A stretch of DNA of 32,284 nucleotides from Caryophanales bacterium (GCA_016288635.1 JAEEKZ010000013.1:1-32284), one strand, 5' to 3'; shown: positions 9,657 to 18,556, counted from the first letter of the stretch. The notes: generated from the letters alone by a model not told the origin. Translations and numbers: made by a program.

Positions 9657-10052
9657 TCTATAACTTGTTAAATAAATGTATCTATTTTGTAATTCTACTT
9701 CTAAATAATTTAACATACTAATTAATTCATCTATTTTTTTACCCTTTAGAAAAGGTGCATATTTAGACAAAATAATTTTTCTTTCTCTTTCCACTTCATC
9801 TAAAACTAAAGCGAAGTCTCCATCATCACTATCATCATTTTGCAACAATACCATAATGGCAGATACTAACTTTCCATATTTGTTCATGAATTTTTTAGAA
9901 ATACAAAATTCAGTTAGTTCTGGATCATATATTGTTATTTTTTGAACATCTATTGAATTAGCAAATTTAGGTTTGAATTCAAATCCTTTTTCTAATTCTA
10001 ATTCAACTTCTAGGTCTTGTAAACTTAAATCTTTTTGATATAAATATGTCAT
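9630..10052 (-). CDS. Unknown 140-residue protein, end of trmD operon
   Basis: Not recognised. It is a soluble protein with no signal peptide or membrane segment. The first half is acidic (LQDLEVELELEKGFEF), the middle holds an acidic loop QNDDSDDGDFALVLDEVERER (about residues 72-92), and the last third looks helical (KKIDELISMLNYLEVELQNRY). The ATG overlaps the trmD stop in an ATGA arrangement, which suggests translational coupling and argues that it is a real gene. The terminator falls on its last codons. Operon placement hints at a link to translation or RNA processing, but that is context only. Confidence 0.7.
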   Translation of the reverse strand: MTYLYQKDLSLQDLEVELELEKGFEFKPKFANSIDVQKITIYDPELTEFCISKKFMNKYGKLVSAIMVLLQNDDSDDGDFALVLDEVERERKIILSKYAPFLKGKKIDELISMLNYLEVELQNRYIYLTSYRNGYTTNGR

Positions 10053-10711
10053 TTTAGCAAATCAGGCCTTCTTTCTTCAGTTCTTTTTATTTGTTCAGCT
10101 TTTCTCCATTCATCTATTTTCTTATGATCCCCACTTATTAGAACATCTGGGACTTTTAATCCACGATATTCGGCAGGTTTAGTATAGACTGGATAATCTA
10201 ACAAATTATTATTGAAGGATTCATCTTTTAGACTCTCTTCATTAATTACACCAGGTATTAACCTAACAACTGAATCTACTACACAAAGGGCAGCGGCCTC
10301 TCCACCAGTCATTACAAAATCTCCAATAGAAAGTTCTAGATCTACTAAAGTTCTAATTCTTTCATCAAAGCCTTCATAATGACCACATATGATTATCAAG
10401 TGTTTCTTTAAGGCAAGTTCTCTTGCCATTGATTGGTTATATGTTTTACCATCTGGAGTTAATAATATAACTGTTGCATCACTAGTATCTAACGTGTCTA
10501 AACACTCAAATATTGGCTCACAACGAATTAACATTCCAGGACCCCCACCATAGATAGTATCATCTACTTGATTATTATTTAAAGGAGTATAATCACGGAA
10601 ATTAATTAGATTAATTTCGACATTGTTATTATCGATTGCTCTTTTAATTATTGACTCATTTAAATATTCTTTTATTAAATTGGGAAATAATGTTAAAATA
10701 TCGATTTTCAT
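10049..10711 (-). CDS. trmD: tRNA (guanine37-N1)-methyltransferase
   Basis: SPOUT-class enzyme that methylates G37 next to the anticodon and prevents +1 frameshifting. 220 residues, slightly short for the family (often 230-250). Motifs: DILTLFPNLIKEYLNESII at the start, DDTIYGGGPGMLIRCEPIF (about 51-69), LLTPDGKTYNQ, IIICGHYEGFDERI (CGRYEGFDERV in most homologues, so Arg is His here), and the knot SIGDFVMTGGEAAALCVVDSV with RLIPGV. The start overlaps the end of rimM by four bases and has AAGGAG as ribosome site. rimM and trmD are adjacent as in most bacteria, but rpsP and rplS, their usual partners, are missing from this operon. Confidence 0.96.
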   Translation of the reverse strand: MKIDILTLFPNLIKEYLNESIIKRAIDNNNVEINLINFRDYTPLNNNQVDDTIYGGGPGMLIRCEPIFECLDTLDTSDATVILLTPDGKTYNQSMARELALKKHLIIICGHYEGFDERIRTLVDLELSIGDFVMTGGEAAALCVVDSVVRLIPGVINEESLKDESFNNNLLDYPVYTKPAEYRGLKVPDVLISGDHKKIDEWRKAEQIKRTEERRPDLLK

Positions 10712-11187
10712 GGCATTAACTCCTTCAAGTTTGTAGTATATATCTTTTTATTTATCTTATCAACCTTAAATATATAATACGAAACATAAGGGATCATTAT
10801 ATTACCTAAATCTAATATTATTTGAGCGTTATTAGCTAGTACAGATTTTACTGTGCCTACTACCTTTTCATCTTCATCTAATACTTCACAATTTTCTAAA
10901 TCTTCGATTAATATTTCATCATCTTTTAAATGTAAATCTTCTTTATTAATAAATACTTTTGTTCCACGATATTCATTAACTAAATTAATATCATATAGAT
11001 CATCAATTGTAATTAACGCTATCTCGTTATGGGGTCTATAACTAGTTATTGTATGTTCTTCCCCATTTATGTATATTTTAAAACCTTTAACTAAAACTTT
11101 ATCTTTGTATTCAAAGTCTGTTTTTAACTTAAGCTCACCTTTAATACCATGGCAACTTGTAATAGTACCAATATATATCTTATCCAT
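10708..11187 (-). CDS. rimM: 16S rRNA processing protein RimM
   Basis: Assembly factor that binds the 30S subunit with ribosomal protein S19 and helps mature the 3' domain of 16S rRNA. 159 residues. The N-terminal RimM barrel begins IYIGTITSCHGIKGELKLKT (residues 4-23). The C-terminal PRC-barrel contains EILIEDLENCEVLDEDEKVVG and the closing VPYVSYYIFKV-like segment (MIPYVSYYIFKVDKINKKIY). The start codon overlaps the methyltransferase stop by eight bases (ATGGATAA), the same overlap as at folD/glyA, with GAGG ten bases before the start. It ends in TGA, overlapping trmD. Confidence 0.94.
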   Translation of the reverse strand: MDKIYIGTITSCHGIKGELKLKTDFEYKDKVLVKGFKIYINGEEHTITSYRPHNEIALITIDDLYDINLVNEYRGTKVFINKEDLHLKDDEILIEDLENCEVLDEDEKVVGTVKSVLANNAQIILDLGNIMIPYVSYYIFKVDKINKKIYTTNLKELMP

Positions 11188-11890
11188 GATATACCTCGTA
11201 CATTAAAATACTTGCTGCAACTCCAGCATTAAGTGATTCACAATCTTTATTCATAGGAATGTGTACTAAACTATCACATAATGGTTTTAGTTTTTCATCC
11301 ATTCCTTGACCTTCATTACCAATTATTAAAGCAATTTTGCCTTTAGTTAAATTAGTTCCTGAATTAACATCAGTACCTACTACAGAATATCCTTCTTTCT
11401 TTAACTTAGGAATACTAGTAAATAAATCTTCTTTAACAATATTGATATTAAATAACATACCTTCACTTGCTCTAATAGTTTTTTCATTATAGATATCTAC
11501 TGTACCTGACCCTAGAATAATAGTTTTAAAATCAAATGCTATAGCACTTCTAATGATTGTTCCTAAGTTACCTGGATCTTGTAATCTATCTAACATGATT
11601 ACATTTCCTACATAATCACTTTTATAATCATATTTACATACTGCAGCAACTCTACTTATACTCACCTGATTAGAAATTTTCTTCATTATCTCTTCAGTAA
11701 CAATAAATTTATTTTCAAAATCATAATTATTATCTAGAGTAATTAAATCAAGTACTAAACCTTTTTCTAAAGCAATATCTACTAAATGATCACCTTCGAT
11801 AAGAAACTTTTTTTCTTCATCTCTAAATTTTTTTATCTTTAATTTAGACCAATACTTAACTCTTTCATTATTAACACTTGTTATATCCAT
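11180..11890 (-). CDS. TrmH/SpoU-family RNA 2'-O-methyltransferase
   Basis: Predicted S-adenosylmethionine-dependent rRNA or tRNA ribose methyltransferase of 236 residues. The N-terminal RNA-binding part starts ITSVNNERVKYWSKLKIKKF and contains KKFLIEGDHLV. The C-terminal SPOUT knot carries all three family motifs: LDRLQDPGNLGTIIRSA (about 99-115), IGNEGQGM (about 190-197), and IPMNKDCESLNAGVAASILMYE at the end. Substrate position cannot be read from sequence; close relatives in Firmicutes modify 23S rRNA. The start has AAAGGTGT as ribosome site and comes two bases after the metallopeptidase stop. Confidence 0.9.
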   Translation of the reverse strand: MDITSVNNERVKYWSKLKIKKFRDEEKKFLIEGDHLVDIALEKGLVLDLITLDNNYDFENKFIVTEEIMKKISNQVSISRVAAVCKYDYKSDYVGNVIMLDRLQDPGNLGTIIRSAIAFDFKTIILGSGTVDIYNEKTIRASEGMLFNINIVKEDLFTSIPKLKKEGYSVVGTDVNSGTNLTKGKIALIIGNEGQGMDEKLKPLCDSLVHIPMNKDCESLNAGVAASILMYEVYHG

Positions 11891-11892
11891 GA

Positions 11893-12525
11893 TTACACCT
11901 TTAATGCTTTCTTAGCTTCTTTATATCTTGGACAAGCTTGTTCAACTAGAGCCCAGAAGTTCTTACCATGATTGCCTTCATAGAAGTGACACATTTCATG
12001 AATAATAACGTAATCAATTATCCATAGTTCATAATCTAGTAATTTACTATTTAGAGTTATTATCTTTCTTCTAGTATTACATACACCCCATCTAGTACGC
12101 ATTTTTCTTACTCTTAGAGCAAAGTCTGGTAAGTCATTAAAACACTTTCTACAAAGGTTTATTTCGCCTGTGAATACCTTTAGACATTCTCTATCAGTAA
12201 ACTTCTCTAAAGCTTCTAAATCCTTTGTATAAACACAATCATCTTTAAAGCCCACGATTTCTAGATCTGGTACACACACAATGTTATATTCTTTTCCTAA
12301 ATATAAAAATTTAGATGAGTCTTTTTTATGTTTTAATGCTCTTTTATACATCTTCTTTAAAGCTTCTTCATTCTTTTTTATTAATCTTTTTATATCAAAA
12401 TCAGTCATATACTTTGGGCAGGTAACGCACAAACTATAGTCATCATTGATACGAAAATAAACATTCTTATTTTGTTTTCTTATTACTTCTACATCTACTT
12501 CATAGTCGCCCAAGTCACATTTCAT
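11893..12525 (-). CDS. YgjP-type (DUF45) zinc metallopeptidase-like protein
   Basis: Cytoplasmic HExxH protein of the YgjP/DUF45 (M48-related) family. I chose the ATG at 12525 (MKCDLGDYEVDV): GAGAGG lies seven bases ahead of it, while the in-frame ATG at 12540 has no ribosome site. This gives 210 residues. The key motif is IIHEMCHFYEGNHGKNFW near residues 173-190, with two His and one Glu set for zinc, and the family signature MRTRWGVCNTRRKIITLNSKL just before it. Family members occur widely and some are neighbours of restriction systems; no such system is present here. It opens the methyltransferase-rimM-trmD operon, which suggests a housekeeping role that I cannot specify. Confidence 0.85.
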   Translation of the reverse strand: MKCDLGDYEVDVEVIRKQNKNVYFRINDDYSLCVTCPKYMTDFDIKRLIKKNEEALKKMYKRALKHKKDSSKFLYLGKEYNIVCVPDLEIVGFKDDCVYTKDLEALEKFTDRECLKVFTGEINLCRKCFNDLPDFALRVRKMRTRWGVCNTRRKIITLNSKLLDYELWIIDYVIIHEMCHFYEGNHGKNFWALVEQACPRYKEAKKALKV

Positions 12526-12570
12526 AATTTTACCTCTCATTTATTATTTTATCATTTATTTCCAATAAAA

Positions 12571-12603
12571 AAAATGTTTAATCAACACGTTTAAACATTT
12601 TTT
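12571..12603 (-). terminator. Terminator after mutL
   Basis: On the minus strand AAATGTTTAA, a nine-base loop and TTAAACATTT lead into an eight-base T run. The 5' arm covers the last mutL codons. Confidence 0.75.
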
Positions 12604-14314
12604 CTAAATCATAATTAGAATATTTCATGATTGTTGGTCTACCATGACAACATGTATATGGGTTATCACACTTAAATAATTCTTTAATTAAATATTGTAA
12701 AACTTCTTTTGATACTACTTCATTTGCCCTAATACTCATCTTACATGACATCATTTTAATAACACTTTCTTGGAATTTAACAAATGAAAAATCTTTCTTA
12801 TCATCTAGTAATAAGTCGATTACTAGATCTGGAAATTCATCTTTATAACCATCATTTAACCATGTTGGATGTTCTGTAATAGATATGGTATTAATACCAA
12901 ATTCTTCATATTTAAATCCTAGTTTAGTAAATGATTCTTCTCTTTCCTTAAATAGTTTATATTTACTTGGGGTCATTTCAATTACATATGGAACTAATAA
13001 TTTAGTCGAATATATTTCTTTATTTGCAAAGGCTTTCATATTCTTTTCATAATTAATTCTTTCATGTACCGCATGCTGGTCAAGTAAATACATTCCGTCT
13101 TTATCAGCAGCAACAATATAAGTTGCATGAATAACACCAATTAGTTCTAAGTCTAATTTCTTAATATCATCATTTTTAACAATCTCTTCGTTACCATCAA
13201 ATTGCATTTCAATTTGGGTTATAGTAGTTGCTTCTTTTTCATCATAAGTATTACCACTTTCTATTGTAGCAATATTACCTGAATATAGGTCTCTTCCTTT
13301 TTGATCTGCAACTTCCATCTTTGGTATTAAAGTTGTTGAATATAATGTATTTTTTATCGTGGTATAAATTAATTCATATAATTCATCCATTTTACTAATT
13401 CTTACATCTTGTTTTGTTGGATGAACATTAACATCTGTTAGAGTTGGATCAGCCTCAATATTAATTACCACAACTGGATATCTATCAACTGGTTTATATA
13501 AATAATAAGCATCATTTATAGCTCTATTAATATCGTTATTTCTAACTAATCTTTCATTTACAAAAGTAACACAATCATTACGGTTATTTCTTAAAACACT
13601 TGGCTTACAAATATATCCTTTAATATGAAAATCATCGTTTGATGCATTAATTTCTACCATGTTACTTGAGACATTAGTTCCATATATTTCATGAATAGCT
13701 TTAAGTAATGATCCTGAGCCACTAGTTTTAACTATTTCTTTTCCTTCGTTAGTAAGTAAGAATGATATATTTGGATAAGCAAAAACTAATTTTTCAATAA
13801 AATTAACTGAGTGAGATAATTCAGTATTTTCGGTTTTTAAATACTTTAATCTAGCTGGTGTATTATAGAATAAATTAGATACTGTAATAGATGTACCTAT
13901 TCTTGCTTGAGAATCCTCAATAGTTTCTATTTTTCCACCTTTAATATGAATGTATGTTCCTACATCTTTAGAACAAGTTCTTAGTTCAACTTCAGATACA
14001 CTTGCTATAGATGGTAATGCTTCACCACGAAATCCTAATGTACCAATAAAGAATAAATCATCATCATGATAAATCTTGCTTGTAGCATGTCTAAAGAAGG
14101 CTATTTTGGCATCTTCTCTATCCATACCTACACCATTATCAATAACTCTTATTTCTTTAATACCGCCCCTTAGAAGGTGTATTTCGATATTGGTTGATTT
14201 AGCATCAATTGAGTTTTCTACTAATTCTTTTACAACAGATGCACATCTTTCAATTACTTCCCCGGCTGCAATCTTATTTGCAAGATTTTCATCCATTACT
14301 TTAATCTTACCCAA
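12578..14314 (-). CDS. mutL: DNA mismatch repair protein MutL (endonuclease type)
   Basis: MutL couples MutS mismatch recognition to strand incision and excision. I place the start at a TTG (14312-14314) giving MGKIKVMDENLANKIAAGEVIE, because GGAAGTGAT sits four bases ahead and homologues begin this way; another TTG at 14329 would lie upstream of that site. The product has 578 residues. The N-terminal GHKL ATPase shows ELVENSIDA (E30, N34), DNGVGM, GTLGFRGEALPSIASV and, in the transducer domain, DVNVHPTKQDVR (near 294-305). The C-terminal domain keeps the nuclease motif DQHAVHERINYE (412-423), plus SCKMSIRAN and CCHGRPT, so it should nick DNA as in organisms lacking MutH. mutS is not in the window. 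Confidence 0.95.
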   Translation of the reverse strand: MGKIKVMDENLANKIAAGEVIERCASVVKELVENSIDAKSTNIEIHLLRGGIKEIRVIDNGVGMDREDAKIAFFRHATSKIYHDDDLFFIGTLGFRGEALPSIASVSEVELRTCSKDVGTYIHIKGGKIETIEDSQARIGTSITVSNLFYNTPARLKYLKTENTELSHSVNFIEKLVFAYPNISFLLTNEGKEIVKTSGSGSLLKAIHEIYGTNVSSNMVEINASNDDFHIKGYICKPSVLRNNRNDCVTFVNERLVRNNDINRAINDAYYLYKPVDRYPVVVINIEADPTLTDVNVHPTKQDVRISKMDELYELIYTTIKNTLYSTTLIPKMEVADQKGRDLYSGNIATIESGNTYDEKEATTITQIEMQFDGNEEIVKNDDIKKLDLELIGVIHATYIVAADKDGMYLLDQHAVHERINYEKNMKAFANKEIYSTKLLVPYVIEMTPSKYKLFKEREESFTKLGFKYEEFGINTISITEHPTWLNDGYKDEFPDLVIDLLLDDKKDFSFVKFQESVIKMMSCKMSIRANEVVSKEVLQYLIKELFKCDNPYTCCHGRPTIMKYSNYDLEKMFKRVD

Positions 14315-14332
14315 GTTAATCACTTCCAATTC

Positions 14333-14357
14333 AAAAACTATTATAACAAAATAGTTT
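14333..14357 (-). terminator. Terminator of the 265-residue gene, with a possible mutL -10 box in its loop
   Basis: The minus strand reads AAACTATT, a seven-base loop, AATAGTTT and further T. It starts four bases after the stop of the upstream gene. The loop and 3' arm spell TGTTATAAT (14348-14340), an extended -10 box that could start mutL transcription about 15 bases before its ribosome site; the -35 is weak. Both roles are inferred. Confidence 0.5.
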
Positions 14358-14360
14358 TAT

Positions 14361-15158
14361 TTATTTAAACTTTTTTACTACTTTATATTTATTTAAAATT
14401 ACTATTGCTCTATTAGGATCATATACTTCACCAACATGATTAAATCTATCTACATCACTAGCAATAGTATCTTTATATTCTTTTAGAGTTTTAAAACCTA
14501 ATCCTTTATAATCAATATCATATTTATCTATTTCATCTAAAGATATCTCTTTAGGAATCTTTTCAACAATACCTAAGAATTTATTATTTATATCTCTAAC
14601 TAATAATTTAGTTTTCTTTAATTTCATTGATCTAAAGTAAGCTTGTGCATCATATTTAATCTTGCCGGATACAAGTTTTGCTGCATGTTCTGACTTACAA
14701 TAGTCGCAATCAATTATTTCTTTAATACGAGTATTACTTGGTCTTTTTTCTTCATTCTTCTTAGTGAAATCTCTAACATCTTTTAAACCTATAAATTGTA
14801 AATAAGCTTGGATTTCTCTTAAATATTTTAATTCTTGCTTACTATAATATTCTTCATCCTCAACGGGAATACTAAAGGATTCGGGATTAAAGTATAATTC
14901 TTGAACTACACCTTCAAAATCATGAGTATGGCAATGACCCACTAAAAGATTTCCTTTTTCATCACGAGTTAAGGCATTAAATGGATAATAAAATCCTGCA
15001 TATGTTAACTCCTCAAGTGCATTAGATAAATTTCTATATTTTAATTCTTCAAAGCGCTCTTCTTCATTAACATAATTTAGTCTTGTATTCATATAATAAT
15101 ATGCTTCGTCGGTTTCTTCATTATATCTCATGATTGGTAAATAAAACTTCTTTTCCAT
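14361..15158 (-). CDS. Unknown 265-residue protein upstream of mutL
   Basis: Not recognised. Soluble, no signal peptide or membrane segment. Notable stretches are GNLLVGHCHTHDFEGVVQEL (about residues 69-88), where a C-H-T-H-D cluster could bind metal; DCDYCKSEHAAKLVSGK (about 151-167), where CDYC followed by His recalls a zinc site; and a lysine-rich end. The gene has a GAGGG ribosome site and lies between two hairpins, the ileS terminator upstream and its own terminator downstream. It is therefore probably a separate transcript, or one fed by read-through from ileS. Length, clean start and hydrophilic composition support a real gene. I cannot propose a function. Confidence 0.7.
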   Translation of the reverse strand: MEKKFYLPIMRYNEETDEAYYYMNTRLNYVNEEERFEELKYRNLSNALEELTYAGFYYPFNALTRDEKGNLLVGHCHTHDFEGVVQELYFNPESFSIPVEDEEYYSKQELKYLREIQAYLQFIGLKDVRDFTKKNEEKRPSNTRIKEIIDCDYCKSEHAAKLVSGKIKYDAQAYFRSMKLKKTKLLVRDINNKFLGIVEKIPKEISLDEIDKYDIDYKGLGFKTLKEYKDTIASDVDRFNHVGEVYDPNRAIVILNKYKVVKKFK

Positions 15159-15173
15159 AATATATCCCTCAAA

Positions 15174-15199
15174 AAAAGATTATCACATGATAATCTTTT
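15174..15199 (-). terminator. Terminator of ileS
   Basis: AAAAGATTATCA and TGATAATCTTTT form a near-perfect palindrome followed on the minus strand by seven T. It overlaps the last ileS codon. Confidence 0.8.
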
Positions 15200-18100
15200 A
15201 ATCAACTTTATTAACGCTAAGCATAATCTTTAGATCATCTAGCATTACTTCTTCAGAAGCATCATTAGACTCTACTAATTCTACACATAGTGTTTCATTT
15301 TTAACATAATCCATGAAGTTATTTAAAGCATTTACTACTTCCTCTGGTCCATTGTATTTAATAGTTATTCTATCTTCGATTTCATAACCATTATTCTTTC
15401 TAATATTTTGGACCTTTGAAACAAATTCTCTTGCAATACCTTCATCAATTAATTCTTGAGTAAGTGTTGTATTTAAGATAACAAAGTTGTTATTATCAAG
15501 TTCAACATTGAATCCTTCTTTTGCAGATATTCTAATATCTACCATATTCTTATCTACATCATATGATGTACCTGCAACTTCAACTTTGATAGTCTTATCA
15601 TTTTCTAATTCCATGATTTCCTCATTAGTTAAGTTTTCTAGTTTGCTTGCAAATTCTTTAATGTTTGCTCCAAACATCTTACCAGCTTCACGGTAATTTG
15701 GCTTAACTAAGAAGTTCATGTATTTAGATAAATCATCTACATATGTTAATTTCTTAACATTTAATTCTTCAAGAATTAATGTATCTAGATTATCAATTGT
15801 TTTCTTTAATCTACCATCTAGAAGCATTTCACATAATGGTTTTCTAACCTTTAAGTTATTTACTTCTCTGATATTTCTACCAATACTGATTAAGTTTCTT
15901 ACTAAATCCATCTTTTCTTCTAGTTTAGTATCTATTAACTTCTTATCATATTTAGGATAATCACTTAAATGAACTGATTCTTCACCAGTTAAGTTAGTGT
16001 AGATTTCTTCAGATAGGAATGGTACTATTGGAGCCATCATCTTAGTTAATCCTACTAATACTTCATAAGTAGTTCTATAAACACTCTTCTTTGAGTCATC
16101 ATTAATTGATGACCAGAATCTATTTCTATTACGTCTTATGTACCAGTTAGATAAGTCATTAGATACAAATTCTGTTAAAGCTTTAACAACTTTATTTAAA
16201 TCATACTCATCATATGATTCAGTTACATATTTAAGTAAGCTATTATATTTAGATAATAACCATTTATCTATTTCATCTCTGTCTTTAACAGGAATATTAC
16301 ATTCTTTAGCATCGATATTATCGATATTTGCATACATTGAGAAGAAGTTATATGTATTCTTTAATGGATTAAAGAATCTTGAATGTACTTCTTTTAATCC
16401 TTCTTCATCAAACTTTAATGGTGTCCATACAGGAGATGCTGATAACATGTAGAATCTTACAGGATCTGCACCATATTTTTCCATGATTTCTACTGGATCT
16501 ATGATGTTACCTGATGATTTACTCATTTTCTTTCCATGAGCATCTAGCATCATGTCGTTAACAACAACGTTTTTGAAACTTGATTCACCACTTATAATTG
16601 TAGAAATTACAAGTAATACATAGAACCATCCACGAGTTTGGTCAACACCTTCAGCGATGAAATCTGCTGGGAATTGTTTCTCAAATAACTCTTTATTTTC
16701 AAATGGATAATGATATTGAGCATAAGGCATAGAACCTGAGTCAAACCATACATCTAGTACATCCTCAACACGAGTTAGAGTATCACCTGTTACAGGGGAT
16801 TTAATATGAACATTATCAATATATGGTCTATGTAATTCAAGACTCATTATATCTACATCTTCAATAGCTAAATCTTGTAATTCTTGTCTAGAACCTACAC
16901 AATATAATTCTCCAGTTTCTTTATTAGTCCAAATTGGAAGAGGACATCCCCAGTATCTAGAACGAGATATACCCCAGTCAACCATATTGTCTAACCAGTT
17001 AGCAAATCTCTTTTCACCAACATACTCTGGATACCAATTAATCTTATTATTAGCTTCAATTATTTTATCTTTATATTTAGTTGTAGCTACATACCAAGCT
17101 GGCTTTGGATAACTAATTAAAGCACTCTTACATCTCCAGCAATGTGGATAGTCATGAGTTAATTTAATTTTCTTGAATAATTTATCATTTTCTTTTAAAT
17201 ATTTAATTATTTCTACTTCTAGTTCAGGATCAGTAACTAATCTACCCTTCCATGGGCCTTCAGTATAACATCCGTCTGGTCCAACTGGATTAACAAATGA
17301 TATACCAAAATCTTTAGCAACTCTATTATCATCTGCACCATATGCTGGAGCAATGTGAACGATACCTGTACCATCTGTATCAGTAACATAGTTATCAGCA
17401 AGTACTTCAAAAGCTTTTCCTTCAACGTTTACAAATGGTAAGAATTGTTCATACTTTTCACCAACTAAATCTTTACCTTTATAGGTTTCAAGTACTTTTA
17501 CTTCATCACCTAATACTTTACTTAATAAAGATTCACATAGGATAAATTTATATCCCATTGATTCAACTTTTACATATGTTAAATCTGGGTTAACACATAA
17601 TGCTACGTTAGCCATTAGAGTCCAAGGTGTAGTTGTCCATACTAGAAAATAAACATCTTCATCTTTTTTCTTAAATGGTAAGATAATTGAATTAACTGGA
17701 TCTTCTTGATAACCTTGAGCTACTTCAAATGAAGATAATTCTGTTCCACATCTAGGGCAATACCATAGAATCTTGTTTCCATAGTAGATTAAGTCTTTTT
17801 TAAACATTTCCTTAATAATCCACCATTCAGATTCGATGAATTCATTAGAACATGTAACATATGGGTTTTCACAATCTATAAATTGTCCCATCATTTTAGT
17901 TACTCTATTAACTTCATCAATATTTAAAGCAGTGTTCTTATTACATTCCTTACAGAAATTTTCGATACCGAATTTTTCAATATCACCTTTTCCATTGAAG
18001 CCAAGTTTCTTTTCTACATTAACTTCAATTGGCAAACCATGTGTATCAAGTCCGATTTTTCTTAATACTTTATAACCATTCATGCTCTTATATTTACAGA

Positions 18101-18293
18101 ATGCATCTTTAATAGTTTTAGCAAAAACATGGTGAATACCTGGTTTAGCATTGGCATAAATAGGTCCATCATAAAATACAAAGTAATCTTTACCTTGTTC
18201 AATAGACTTATTTAATAAATCCATACCTTCCCATTTTTCTAAGGTTTCTTTTTCTGTTTCATGTACTGATTTCTCACTTAATTTTTTATACAT
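15198..18293 (-). CDS. ileS: Isoleucyl-tRNA synthetase, type 2 (IleRS2)
   Basis: Class I synthetase that charges tRNA-Ile and edits valine. I chose the ATG at 18293 (MYKKLSEKSVHETEKE), with GGAGGG six bases before it; an in-frame ATG at 18320 lies inside the T-box terminator. The product has 1031 residues. It is the long, eukaryote-like type: YDGPIYANAKPGIHHVFAKT (residues 41-60), GLDTHGLPIEVNVEKKLG, the CP1 editing domain with TTTPWTLMANVAL, zinc-type pairs CPRC and HCWRC, GVDQTRGWFY, and KKMSKSSGN as the KMSKS loop. The catalytic signature normally HIGH reads GIHH at 52-55. It forms a single-gene transcript with an isoleucine T-box leader. Confidence 0.97.
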   Translation of the reverse strand: MYKKLSEKSVHETEKETLEKWEGMDLLNKSIEQGKDYFVFYDGPIYANAKPGIHHVFAKTIKDAFCKYKSMNGYKVLRKIGLDTHGLPIEVNVEKKLGFNGKGDIEKFGIENFCKECNKNTALNIDEVNRVTKMMGQFIDCENPYVTCSNEFIESEWWIIKEMFKKDLIYYGNKILWYCPRCGTELSSFEVAQGYQEDPVNSIILPFKKKDEDVYFLVWTTTPWTLMANVALCVNPDLTYVKVESMGYKFILCESLLSKVLGDEVKVLETYKGKDLVGEKYEQFLPFVNVEGKAFEVLADNYVTDTDGTGIVHIAPAYGADDNRVAKDFGISFVNPVGPDGCYTEGPWKGRLVTDPELEVEIIKYLKENDKLFKKIKLTHDYPHCWRCKSALISYPKPAWYVATTKYKDKIIEANNKINWYPEYVGEKRFANWLDNMVDWGISRSRYWGCPLPIWTNKETGELYCVGSRQELQDLAIEDVDIMSLELHRPYIDNVHIKSPVTGDTLTRVEDVLDVWFDSGSMPYAQYHYPFENKELFEKQFPADFIAEGVDQTRGWFYVLLVISTIISGESSFKNVVVNDMMLDAHGKKMSKSSGNIIDPVEIMEKYGADPVRFYMLSASPVWTPLKFDEEGLKEVHSRFFNPLKNTYNFFSMYANIDNIDAKECNIPVKDRDEIDKWLLSKYNSLLKYVTESYDEYDLNKVVKALTEFVSNDLSNWYIRRNRNRFWSSINDDSKKSVYRTTYEVLVGLTKMMAPIVPFLSEEIYTNLTGEESVHLSDYPKYDKKLIDTKLEEKMDLVRNLISIGRNIREVNNLKVRKPLCEMLLDGRLKKTIDNLDTLILEELNVKKLTYVDDLSKYMNFLVKPNYREAGKMFGANIKEFASKLENLTNEEIMELENDKTIKVEVAGTSYDVDKNMVDIRISAKEGFNVELDNNNFVILNTTLTQELIDEGIAREFVSKVQNIRKNNGYEIEDRITIKYNGPEEVVNALNNFMDYVKNETLCVELVESNDASEEVMLDDLKIMLSVNKVD

Positions 18294-18309
18294 ATTCTTC
18301 CCTCCAAAT

Positions 18310-18363
18310 AAAAAATTCATAACTTAAGGGCGATTATATCGCGGTACCACCTTAATTCATGAA
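18310..18363 (-). terminator. Regulated terminator of the ileS T-box
   Basis: Intrinsic terminator competing with the T-box antiterminator: two-part stem TTCAT/ATGAA plus TTAAGG/CCTTAA, an inner GCGAT/ATCGC hairpin, then TTTTTT. It ends 11 to 16 bases before the ileS ribosome site. Confidence 0.8.
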
Positions 18364-18515
18364 TTTATTCATCTCTTATGATTATAACGTTATCAACGCA
18401 TTTAAATGGGCTCCAAAGTGATATTTAATAATATGTTGAATATTCAATTCGCACCAAACATGAACTCTCTTTATTACGCTATTATTAAACGTGTCTTCTT
18501 CATCGCTTTCAATAC
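18310..18515 (-). promoter_or_regulatory. Isoleucine T-box leader of ileS
   Basis: Leader RNA that senses uncharged tRNA-Ile and prevents termination. On the minus strand the conserved T-box GGTGGTACCGCG lies at 18351-18340. Stem I begins with GCGATGAAGAAGA, and TTTAATAAT pairs with ATTATTAAA below the specifier loop. The specifier codon is ATC (Ile) at 18422-18420, followed by A and then CTTT closing against AAAG. The terminator pairs TTCAT and TTAAGG with CCTTAA and ATGAA before six T (18315-18310). The antiterminator would use the T-box bulge instead. Confidence 0.92.
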
Positions 18516-18520
18516 AACTA

Positions 18521-18549
18521 ATTTTAGTATAAAGCCTAATTTTTGTCAA
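18521..18549 (-). promoter_or_regulatory. Promoter of the T-box-ileS transcript
   Basis: TTGACA (18549-18544), 17 bases, TAAAAT (18526-18521) on the minus strand. Transcription should start near 18514, just before T-box Stem I, which agrees with the leader position. Confidence 0.8.
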
Positions 18550-18556
18550 TGTAGAA

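Noticed and set aside
10617-10623. Single TTCGACA inside trmD, and another near 1166 in polA, as regulator sites
   Set aside because: Both are unpaired and inside coding sequence. A few chance copies of this heptamer are expected in a window of this size.
12578-14329. mutL starting at the TTG at 14329
   Set aside because: The GGAAGTGAT ribosome site lies downstream of that TTG and directly ahead of the TTG at 14314, where homologues begin.
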